A DNA stretch of 64,000 nt, taken from Laccaria trichodermophora (Eukaryota; Basidiomycota; Agaricomycetes; Agaricales; Hydnangiaceae). The notes under the pieces were generated by a model that did no database searches, had not been told where the DNA came from, and saw only the letters and a program-made list of their open reading frames with translations. The translations under genes and the position numbers were made by a program. Of the stretch, positions 46,938 through 57,248 are shown in pieces (the first letter of the stretch is position 1; the number at the start of each line of letters is the position of its first letter). The stretch lies in assembly GCA_018417955.1 (NCBI GenBank), contig JACTVC010000007.1:248001-312000 (forward strand), read 5' to 3'.

Positions 46938-49900
46938 ATGGCTTCCTCCGTCGGTCTCGGGATAATTGGCTGTGAATCTCAAGTCGCCATCACGGAGAAG
47001 TCGCTTGCTTTGTGGTGTCTCCTCGACGAACCTGACGGTGGCCCAGCATTCAATGTAAACGTTCCCCTATCGACGACTGTGGATGGGTTTGTCAGCATTA
47101 TCAAGACCCAAGTGGCTCCTCTGTTGGACACAATTCCCTACCATACTCTGGTTCTTTCTAAAGTGCGAACTCCAAGCTAGCATATAATTGCCTAATTCCT
47201 TTATAGGTCTCTGAATCAGTCCTGCTGGCTCCCAGTGAAACCCTTGGTCCCCGCCTCTCAGAACTTGTCGAAAAATTTGAATCTGCGATTTTATCCAAGT
47301 TGACCGAGCCTTCAGATCGACTGTCATTACACTTCGACCCTGACAAATTAGGTGACAATAAACTCCACGTTCTCGTAAAAAAACCCAATGGTGAGTGTCT
47401 TGTCACAGCTGTCATTGATTTAATGATCTTTTGCTGTGTTGTTTTGCTGACCTTACAAAGGGTATCGATCTTCAGACGAGCCTCCCCACAAGCGGAGGAA
47501 AACGGATGACGGCAAATCCTCAACACCCGAGGGTATGCGCCATCTCTTACTGCCTTCAGTGCTTAAAATTATTCTTTTGCAGATTCTCCTCGAATGCCGG
47601 AGGAAGGTATGACGGCGGCCCTGGAAAGTGCATACGCACCTTTTTCAATTTACATCCAGTATCTTGCGGATGGAAGGCTCGACGGACACTTCACCTCCAA
47701 CTGCCGATCCGAGAAAAGTTCTGTACCCGGTTTCGAAATGTCCACCGATCCCAACCTCCTCCTTCACAACCTCGGCGTGTCTGTGGACAAGCAGAAGATG
47801 GATGAGCTGTTTGTGAACCGCACAGTGTATGTGAACCAGAGCCCCTACTGTCTGCAGTCGATAATTATTTTTTTATCTATGCAGCCACCTGTTCAACACG
47901 TCAGGATCAGGCAAAACCCGCCTTCTGCTTGATGGCCTCTGCCATCACTGGGGAATCTATTTTTCCTGCCATTTGGAGTTCGAACCAGGTGGTGGCTCCA
48001 GAGACTTTGCCCATGCATCTGGCGTCATTCCATCCTTCCAGTCCTGGGGACAAGCAGCCTCAGGTGATGTAAGAGCCAAGGCTGCAGAACGGTCCTTGGC
48101 CATGCTAGTTTGCAGCCGCATTTTTGTATTAAAAAAGTTTTTGGAATGTCTTCCAGCAGCCACAACTCCCATAGATGCCAGAAGGCGCTGGGTTTTCCTA
48201 CAAGTTGCGCCGCCCGAAAAAAATTACGATGATATTTTTCTTGCGGTTCTTCGCAGCCTCCGCACGGGTGACAACTACGTCATGCAAAATTTTTTTCGCA
48301 CAACCCTCGTAAAGATCAGAGAGGACCATCCACGCATTTTTGAAGCTAGAACACTTTGGGCAGTGTTGGATGAAGCACAAACAGCTTCCAGGATGCATGT
48401 GGGTCTCTTTCCATCCATCTTGGACCCGACGACTATCAAACATTCCTACTTGCATGAGGCACATGCCTACTTCATGCGATACAATTTTTTTGAGGGTATC
48501 ATACTCTCAGGCACTGGTTTGTCTGCTGGGGTGGTCGATGAGGCCATCAGGTCTTTCTACTCCAAGGAATTGCCAGGGGTGAGAGTATCCAAGGTGTTCA
48601 CTGATACTGGAAATTTCCGCGATTCAGACACTCAGAAGAAATACATCCTGAGCTACCTCAATCTGGACTTGGACAAAAATTGTTCTGACCGGAGACTCTT
48701 GGACCGCATGATCTATTGGTTGAAGGGCCGGTATGTGATGTGTTTTTTGAATTGTTCGAATGTTGAACTAACCATGATACCACAGCCATCGCCCAACTGC
48801 TACTGTTATTTCCCTCTTCCTGTTTGAAGATAGTCTTCCACGCCACCGCATCCTCTCTTCGTACATCTTGCAGATGACGAAGTATAAACCGACTGACGCC
48901 ATTGAACTGGAGGAACAAGAGGCCCCCATACCCCATGCGGTTCAAAGTAAAATCGAAAAAACTGCACGAATTAGTTCGCTTGAGTCTATATTAGACGATA
49001 CAGAAAGTCAGTATCTGGCTGCATTTGATCAATACTGGATAAGCTTATATCATTCTAGACATAAGTTTAGTTCGAACACTCGTTGATGTCGTCAGGCACT
49101 GGATGACTGGCGGCGAGCTATACTACATCGCACCTGGTGAGAAGACGCGGAAATTGATTGATCTCGGCGTTGGTCAGCTGCAAACGTTGGAAGTGAACAG
49201 CGATATATGTCAAGACTTTCCGGTGTTCATTTGCGAACCCTTAGTAATCCTCTACCTGAGGACACTTTTTCAACAGCGGGAATGGACATCATTGCAGGAA
49301 TCGGTCTCTCGTGAGTTGCTTAGTACTTACAGCAGATCAGCTATTGGCTCTCTCTTTGAGGAGACAATAATGTACCTCTTCATGGATGCCTTTGGCGGCA
49401 AGTCCGCTCCCCTAGAAACTTTTTTTCATTTCGCTGAAGGGTCGCCTTTGGGTGCAAGGGAGGTTGAATTGGTTGCAGTAAGGGTTGGAGTAGAAGGCAT
49501 GTCAGTGGTTGAGACATCATGGAACACAGGGAGTTCTGATGGTATCGGGTTCAAGGCGAAATCGGTTCACGATGCTCTTGCCTTCTTGGCAGACCCAAAG
49601 GGCAAACCATTCTTGTTCCCGGACAATTACATGGGACCCGACCTTCTATGCTTTTTAAGGGACAAGGAGACTGGGGAGTTAATTGTCCTGTTAGTCCAGG
49701 CCAAGGTGAAAAAGCAACTCGACAGCAAAACCTGGTTAAGCGCTCTCGATTCTATCAATCCAGAACTCTTTTACACTTCTGTGGTTTGTGTCAAGACAAG
49801 CACTCTCTGTTTCTGGCACTGATTCCCAAAATTATATTAGTGCAAAGAGAGCGGAGAGCGGGTTCAGCATGGACCTATTGCTTTTGAAGACATCTTGAAC

Positions 49901-50194
49901 AACTTGGATGCTCTTTTCTCGAACGTCATTGGGACGGCTGAATTTCAACCAGCCATCGAAGGCATACGCAGTCGCCTGCGCAGTTGCCCGCGCAGCGCAC
50001 AGCAGAGATTGGGAACACGAAAAACACCAAGATTCTTACGAGTCATTGCATCGCCTGATGATGAACAGGGAAACCGCCTGAATGGACAAAATCAGGGCAA
50101 CATAGCTACGTTAAAGTGGGAAGTGGTCGTGAAGTGCTTTGGTAAAAGCATAGCAAATAAAATCAAGGAGGGAACACCCTCTATACATTTGTAA
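46938..50194 (+). CDS. Crinkler (CRN)-like protein: header domain, P-loop NTPase, restriction-endonuclease-fold domain
   Basis: Multi-domain protein of the CR/Crinkler class, known from oomycetes, chytrids and mushrooms and proposed to derive from transposons. The N-terminal ubiquitin-like header spans roughly residues 1-140 (SLALWCLLDEPDGGPAFNV, PLSTTVDGFV). The NTPase domain follows, with Walker A TSGSGKTRLLL at 47898-47930, Walker B LWAVLDEAQ near 48356 and a sensor-like ILSGTGLS near 48508. The C-terminal PD-(D/E)xK-type domain contains GPDLLCFLRDKE and LVQAK near 49637-49706. About seven short introns are needed; the join before 49082 is unclear and the last exon ends at 50194. No secretion signal is seen, so a host-directed effector role is not supported; a nuclear or inter-element conflict role is possible. 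The gene ends 62 bp before the right junction copy. Confidence 0.8.
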
Positions 50195-50256
50195 ATATCC
50201 CTGTAGATGACATGTAATCCGAATTGCACATGGGGTTAGAAATGCTTTACATACGC

Positions 50257-50475
50257 ATAGTCGAAGCTTGGTGGCAGACGGCGTCAACGTTGAATATTTC
50301 TCCAGTATATAACCAAATCCCTAATTAGCGAAAGACAAGACGTTGTTAAAGAAGTGGGTCAAAATCGCTCCAGACATCCTTTGAAACCTTTTTGGTTGTG
50401 TTTCCCCAGGTTGTTTGATTTAGCTTCGAAGGGACGAGCAGATCTCCCATCAATGGAGGGGGGAGGAAGGCAGAT
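50257..50475. repeat. Right copy of the HRQ1/SCY1-like 3' junction
   Basis: Direct repeat of 35178-35390. Here the portion equivalent to the end of HRQ1 has a 10-bp deletion (after gtcgaagc) that destroys its frame, while the portion inside the SCY1-like gene reads through to the intact stop at 50346-50348. This is the opposite pattern of decay to the left copy. Confidence 0.9.
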
Positions 50476-53400
50476 GTGGTGGAATTGAGGGCGACGGGTT
50501 GTAAGCGAGGAGGGTGCAAAGTTGGCTGAATGTTTGGTGGTGGGGGTGCCGAAGGAGTCGTTGGTGCGTTCCATGAAATTTCATAATTGGGCTTTCTGGG
50601 AGGTATGGGAGCAGCCGCGAACTGAGATGCTGTTGTTTGGCTTCGCGAAGGAAGATCTAGTTGAGAAACGGCGGTAGGCGTGGAAGCTGATGGTATGGAA
50701 AGACGGTGTGTGAGCGCTGAGGGTGGATTGCTAGGAACGGGGGATAGCGGGGCCGACAAACGGGGTATATGTGACGTTTGCAAAGTGGGAGACGACTTTT
50801 TAGCCTTGAAAAAAAAATTGAGTATGAGGTTTAACACAACGGAGTAAACAAAGGAAACGACGAACGTCTTCACTGAAAATGGTTCCCCAGACATCGTCTT
50901 CCCATGGGATATGAGTGTTCACTGCTGTGTCTGCCTTGACAGTGGCGCCGTTTGCTCTCCCTACCAAACTCTCGAAGTCAACATTGGTCGTGCTTGGAAC
51001 GCCATTCCCTCCGGTAATGGTCCCCGCTGAGGACCGATCTTCTAACCTTTGGGAGTCACGCAGGAACTGATCGTGTTCCTTTTCGACTCGTTCTCCTAGT
51101 TTTTTAATCACATCCATAAACCTTTGAAATTGCTGCACATTCAACACTTCGTCAAAACATCAGGTCTTTGTCAAGATGGCTGCGTTGATTACTTACACGG
51201 GCCCATTGACATTGACCACAATTGCGGGAGGACAAGGGTCGCAACTGCTTCTCGATCAACTTTAAATCCCATGGCTTCCTGGACAGCGAGCGTAGCCGTC
51301 TGTTGGGGGTTAGTATTGTTCATCTAGGGTGGAAGAGGAGACGGACCATCACGGCTGGTTCCTTCGTGCGTATTTTGGATAAAAGCGGGACAAGTTTTTG
51401 GGTCAAACTTGTCTATCAAGATATTGTCATTTAACGACCACAAAATAAGTGAACCAATAAACCCACTTGATCCAGAGTTTTGACCATTGAGAGAAAAGTG
51501 ACCAAAGTAGCTACTTTGACGGTCAAAATCCGAGTTTTGGTAAACACAAGCTTCATATCAAGGGTATATCAGCAAAAAGGCCACCACTTTCAATGATTGG
51601 AATTTACAGCCACGCGAGGGAACAGAACACCTTGGACCTCTGCATAATCGATAGTGTCACACAAATCTGGAACAGCTTTCAAAGCACACTCTTGAACCTG
51701 GGCATTGGCTTCAGTTTGGGGAACATCGATTGAGTGTGGGGCAAATGGTCACCATCGCGTGTTCGGACTCGAGAGCATTGTAGACAAGGGGGAGTACATC
51801 TGATGAATCTCATAATTATGAGCTGAATGACCAAATAGCACCCAGACTGACGTTCTCGGAAAACAAGTTTGTCTGTCTTGTTTTGCAGCATAGTGAGATT
51901 GTCCAAAAGCGTTAACATGTTTTGTGGCGGTTCCTTGATCGTGAACAATGGCTTCAAACTGGGAAGCACCATCGATGCAAACTGAGCCGGGGACAGAGCT
52001 GTGGAAATTGAAAAGACATTGGGTAGTATATATGGCAACAAATGGGTATCTTTCATCTGCTAGGCGTCAACGAAATACAAGTGAAACCATCACGCAATTG
52101 CTCACCTCCTCTAACAGCGATGGGAGAATTTTCCGAGTCTGCAATCCGCTGGAAAACTTGCCCAAGACGCCAGCCAAACCTTTCATAAAAGAAATTTTCT
52201 CTTCCCTTGTCTTGGACGTGAAATTTGACCGATCCAGAAAATTGAGAGTAGAGATGGGAAGAGAGGAGAAGAACGGATGGGAAGGTAAGGTAGCAGGGGT
52301 CGGGCGCGCGGTAGCATGACGGGTTATTAGCGAGCGAAGCAGTCCTATCAAAGGTTCAGATGACCTCATAAATTCACTTTGCTCATAATTACCTTGCAGA
52401 TCCGAGTCCATCCGACCAATACCAGGAAGTGGCTTTCCGGCATTTTCTCGCAGTCCGCCCAGACTGCCATGGGTATTAAACGGCGGGGCTCCCTTGGAGT
52501 GGACAACGTATATCAGACACCCCAGAGAATACATATCAGATGCGGTGAGTAACTGTTCGTCTAAGGCGTATTCCGGTGCTATCTTCTTTGGTCAATAACG
52601 TAGGAAGGAGAGCGCCTTCAAACCTTACCCATGTAGTCGAATGATCTCTGTATGTAAGAAGGCACACGGCCGTCGAAGGTAGGAAACTCCCACCGCGTTG
52701 GAGCCCCATTTGAGCCAAGTAAAGGTATCGTCAGGCCCAATCCCGAAATTTTCCAATCGCCCTGTCAACAGAAAAAGTTGAGTTGGTCGTAGACACTCGA
52801 TGCATCGATATACACTGACAGCACCGTTTATCACAACACTTTCTGGGCAGATGTTGGAATGTATTAACTGAGCAGATGAGTGAAGGAACGAGAGGCCTTT
52901 GCATATTTGAAGAATCCCTTTCTGGATCTGTGACCAAGAGCGTGAATAGCTTTCCTGATAGTTTGCAAGGAACTGATAATTGACCTCGACTTCATCCAAT
53001 TCCACCAAAGAAGCCTGCCTTCCAGAACCGGGAATAGATAAATCAAGAGACGAAAGCACTGGTTCTGTCGCGAAAATTAGCTCGTTCCTAGTTTCTTCCA
53101 GCGGTTCGACCATTTCTGTAGGCAAATTAAGAGGTGAACTGTTGCTTAATTGTTTCCCCGATTGGAGTCACCTAGAATTGACGGATGCCGCAGACGTCCA
53201 AGAGCGGATGCCTGCAGTAGACTTCGTAAGTCAGCTACCAGAGATAGATTCTGTTTGAAATGCACCTCTGATTTTAGTACCTCGATTGTTCTTTCCTTGG
53301 CTGCGGGTCCCAACCGCTCCATATCCGCCCCTCTTTTATCGAAAGTCCATATTGAAACCCGCTTACTCGTCACTTTATGTTGCGCAGATTGGACTTTCCA

Positions 53401-53568
53401 AAGCCCTACAGGAAAAGACGGCGTGAATGGCGTCGGCGCATTCAGCGAGGCCCCGCTGCCGCTTGCAGTTCCTGGAGTAGAAGGCCTGCTCGATTGAGAA
53501 GGCCCACCGATGATATAGGACTGTGAGATGGCAGTCCGAGCGAAAAACGAGGTCGCAACTGCGAGCAT
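50346..53568 (-). CDS. SCY1: SCY1-like (SCYL2-type) pseudokinase
   Basis: Catalytically dead protein kinase with HEAT-like repeats, linked to clathrin and trans-Golgi/endosome transport in other eukaryotes. The N-terminus is hydrophobic then Ser/Pro-rich (MLAVATSFFARTAISQSYII). The kinase-like domain carries VSIWTFDKRGADMERLG, IEVLKSEASALGRLRHPSIL, FLHSSAQLIHSNICPESV and YSLGCLIYVVHSKG. The HRD motif is replaced by HSN and DFG by GLG, as in the family. HEAT-type helices follow (LPSLLEEMKDTHLLPYIL, ALSPAQFASMVLPSLKPLF). The C-terminal tail is disordered (PRLSAPLSPVPSNPPSALTH) and ends SDFDPLL. Roughly 900 residues with a dozen introns fits the family. Its 3' end overlaps the right junction repeat, so it now ends next to the Crinkler-like gene instead of HRQ1. 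Confidence 0.9.
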
Positions 53569-53826
53569 AATGAGCCAGCAGTGCTGCAGCAGTGACTAGT
53601 TGTCAAAATCTGTGTAATATCAATAAACTTTTACAACAGTCCCAAGTCAATCCCAAGTCAATCCTCAAATCAATGATACTTTTCAACGGATACGCCAAGT
53701 GTATTGATATCTCAATTCCTACTATTCACTCAGTGATACCCAGAGTCTGCGCAAGATCCGGTGAAGACCCGGTGCATACTTGACTCGGATTAAATATCGA
53801 TTTGTGATTTGACCCAACTTTCCACC

Positions 53827-55042
53827 ATGAGACCTTCCACTCGATGTCTTCAGTCATTCGCCTCTCGCTCAAAAAGCACAAGTTTCATTGGTCTGGGAAG
53901 AATGGGATACGAGATGGCCCACAACCTCTTCTCTAAACAGTTCGCAAAGTCACCCGATTTGCAGTTCGTCATCTGTGACGTCAATCCAGACAGTTCTCGC
54001 TCCTTTCGTGAAAACTTTCTTCAACGATATCCAAATGCCAGGGTTAAGATTGCAGCAGACCCTCATGAGTAAGTTTATGTTGCGTCTCGCTCAATGTCAT
54101 GCGATAACTTGAATCCCAGGGCAACGGCAGTCTCTAGCACGATCATCACAATGCTTCCATCTTCTCCTCAAGTCAAGAGCGTGTATTCAGACGCTATAGT
54201 GCCAGCTCTAAGCCAACTACCTGCCGAACTTGTTCAGAGCACTCTGTGTATCGACTCCACCACCCTGGATGTGGACGTTGCTCGCGACGTAGCATCCGCT
54301 GTTACACAGAAAGGGGCCCAAATAGTTGATGCTCCTGTTTCTGGTGGTACGCTTGCAGAGAAGTCCTGCGAAAATATTTGCATCGTGATGACTTGTGTAT
54401 GATGTAGGTGTAACTGGGGCCAAGGCCGGCGCCTTATCCTTCCTCGTAGGAGGTCCACAACAGTCCTTTGATCTCTCAAGTCCAATTCTATCTCTTATGG
54501 GTCACCGAATTATCTATTGTGGATCTTCTGGCTCCGGTTTGGCCGCGAAAATATGCAACAATGTCAGCTTTAAACCCTTTATTCGCTGACTTGTCTCAAT
54601 CAACTGTTTCAGCTTGTCCTGGGTGTCGAGCAAATTGTAGTCGCAGAAGCTATGTTATTGGGTCAACGGCTTGGCTTAGATCCAACTGTTCTCGCGACTG
54701 TTATCAACAGCAGCACTGGCGGTTGCTGGTCCTCCTCTGTTAACAACCCCGTGCCCTCTGCTTTGCCGGGCAAGTCACCTCCATGTGAACGAGGCTACGA
54801 GGGTGGATTTGCCACCGCCCTGATGTTGAAGGTTTGAACTTTGAACTAGTTTGTTTTCTGTCCATATTGACCTCGTCGGACAGGATATGGGACTTGCGAC
54901 CGATATCGCAGTGAAGCAACGGAGCCCGCTTCCCTTGGGACATGCTGCCAAGGCCATCTACTCTGAAGTGATTGAGAAAAAACCCGAGCTTGGGACAAAG
55001 GATTTTTCGTCTGTATACCAGTATTTCGAGAAACAGTCGTAG
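53827..55042 (+). CDS. HIBADH: 3-hydroxyisobutyrate dehydrogenase, mitochondrial
   Basis: NAD-dependent oxidation of 3-hydroxyisobutyrate to methylmalonate semialdehyde in valine breakdown. The N-terminus MRPSTRCLQSFASRSKSTS looks like a mitochondrial presequence. The Rossmann motif SFIGLGRMGYEMAHNL follows at once. Further signatures are CIDSTTLDVDVARDVAS, the substrate-binding VDAPVSGGVTGAKAGAL (split by an intron), the catalytic-lysine region GLAAKICNN, and GFATALMLKDMGLA near the C-terminus. Length is about 340-350 residues, as expected. The start at 53827 is favoured over an in-frame ATG at 53809 because of the presequence. It is divergent to the SCY1-like gene. Confidence 0.92.
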
Positions 55043-55104
55043 TTTGGATCTGTTTGTAACATAGCAAGGGTTGGCAATAATTCAAGTTGAACACTTATAC
55101 TGCC

Positions 55105-56859
55105 ATGGCAGAGATACCCAAGAAACCGACTGCTCTAATTTTCGGTCAGTTTCTACGAACAAACCACTCTCGTCGACGCTATATTTGCTTATAGGCGGCT
55201 TGAATACATGCTCTCGCGCACTGGCTGCATTGCTCGTCCCCATCAATGGTGATCCTATGGTTTCGGTCGGTTGTCAGTCACAACTCTCGTCTAGCTTACA
55301 ATGAATATCTCCCTAGTTCCTCCGCATCGTCGACAAATACTCGGTTGTCCCACCAACGACGTGCGTGTCTAGTCATCCATCTAATTTGTCGACTAACATC
55401 AACTTCCAGTTACATCGGTGCCGAGTTCCCCAAGATACTTGAACTGCCTCAAGTCGAATATCGACAAGCCAACTTGACGGTTGAATGTATGTCATTGCTT
55501 CACTATCAGGGCTAAATCCAACATGCCTTTAGCAACCATCCAATCTATCTTCGATCCACCCGAGAGACACACAGGCTTTGATTACGTCTTTGATTTTACC
55601 GGAGAAGTGCGACATGACAGGACGGAGATGGTATGTACTGCGCCAGTCATCTTGCATCACCATTAAATGTCTTCCCAATAGATTCAGATCAATAATACTT
55701 GTAAAGTTGCACACATGCTCGGTCGTGAAGCGGCCAAACGCAAGGTCAAAGCGTACATCCGGATGCAACATCCATTTTACGAGACTCAAGCAAAGGGTAC
55801 TCATGATGAGAAAGAAGATGTCAAACCTGTGGGAACCATTGGGATATGGTGGCATGAAACTCTCAGAGTGTTGGCTTCAATCGAAGAGTACGTGTTTCCC
55901 CCTACATTCAGAACTGACCTTTGACCTTTTGAACAGTCTCAACCTCGTGATTTTGAGGATCGGTTTTATATACGGTCCATACACACCCTTCGGCGTCGGT
56001 GTGTTCGTTTCTCATGATGTGTGAGATTGCACCTGACGAGATTTCACAGTCGCATCTGGTATAAACGTCGCAGCAGTTTATGGATTTATGAAGAAACCTA
56101 TGAAGTCGTTGTACGTTTTTTTGCAACCTTTTTTCTCGACGAGGCTCTCACGACACTTCTAAAAATCCTAGGTGGTCTCCAGGGAAGAACGCGAATAACA
56201 CCGTTCACATTGATGATATTGCTGGAGCAGCATGGGCGTCCGCGGAATGGATGGCCCCCCTTGGACGAGCTGCCGCGAATCAGTTGGCTGGCGAAGAGCT
56301 CCTTTTCCATAACGATAAATCCAAGGTAAAAGAGGTGGGTGAAATGCCCCCACACAACACAAAACCGGTTGCACCTCTTTTTAATCTGGTGAGATTCAGC
56401 GTGTCTATTGTTGCTCTAGATTTACGAATGCGCTCCAGGTTGACGACTCAGAGAGCACTTTGTTGAGTATCGGACAAACTGTGACGTCTTTCTTTGGAAC
56501 AACATTCGAGTTTTTCACTCTCGTCGAAAGTACTGTCTTCAAGGTAATACCGGCTGGTCTCTTTCTTTTATGGAGCTAACTGGACACAACAGTTTATGGA
56601 TGACGTGGACGACATCAATGAACAACACGTTGGTGCATGGACGGACATGTTAATGAACTCGAATCCTCCCATCACAAAAACCCCTTTGGCGGCTTATATG
56701 GATAAATACGCGCTGGAAAAGCACGTTGTGGCATTCAACAATGCCAAGATCAAAGCGATCATGGGCTACAAATTGAAGCAGCCCCAGTTTAACCACGATA
56801 CAATCAAGGAGGTTGTTGACAAGTGGAAAGCTGAAGGATCTTGGCCTACTCTCGCGTAA
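55105..56859 (+). CDS. Extended SDR / NAD(P)-binding epimerase-like protein
   Basis: Rossmann-fold protein of the extended short-chain dehydrogenase class. The N-terminal strand is PTALIFGGLNTCSRALAALL, a variant of the glycine-rich nucleotide-binding motif. FDYVFDFTGEVRHDRTEM, KAYIRMQHPFYET, and LVILRIGFIYGPYTPFGV (typical RxGxxYGP after the active site) follow. Next come NVAAVYGFM, HIDDIAGAAWASAEWM, and a C-terminal helical part (YMDKYALEKHVVAFNNAKIK, ending EGSWPTLA) similar to the substrate-binding domain. A YxxxK catalytic pair is not obvious (IWWHETLR is at that place), so it may bind NAD(P) without classic SDR chemistry. Function unknown. At least seven short introns. Confidence 0.75.
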
Positions 56860-57248
56860 ATCATCACACAAAGTATTTCAATCGGGATTTTCACTGGCGA
56901 CAACATACCTGCATATTTCTGCACAATGATATCCCTCCTGCATAGTCTACAATTCACGCTGTCTAATGTAGCAAAACTCATTGTTATGTGCATAGAGCTC
57001 ATGCGCAGCTTTTCAAACATTCACTGACAGCCTTTCGTCGAACTAGGAAAAAGCTCTGAGTTGGTACTAGAAAACAGTTTTAAAAAGTTTTAAATCCCGT
57101 TTGCTTGTACGCTATCGTTCACAACATCAGGATCGCGCGACTGTCAATGCGTGTGCCGCCGATTGGAAATGTCTGGCCAGCCATTTGTGACACAGCCCAC
57201 AACACGTAACATTTAACAGTGCAGCCCAGTATATGACGAATTCCTTGT

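Noticed and set aside
46938..50194. Secreted effector role for the Crinkler-like protein
   Set aside because: The N-terminus starts directly with the header domain and shows no signal peptide, so secretion is not supported by the sequence.
35178..50475. Reading the 215-bp junction repeats as a target-site duplication or as long terminal repeats
   Set aside because: The blocks consist of the coding ends of two host genes, are far longer than any known duplication, and do not have LTR features (no TG...CA ends, no reverse transcriptase between them).
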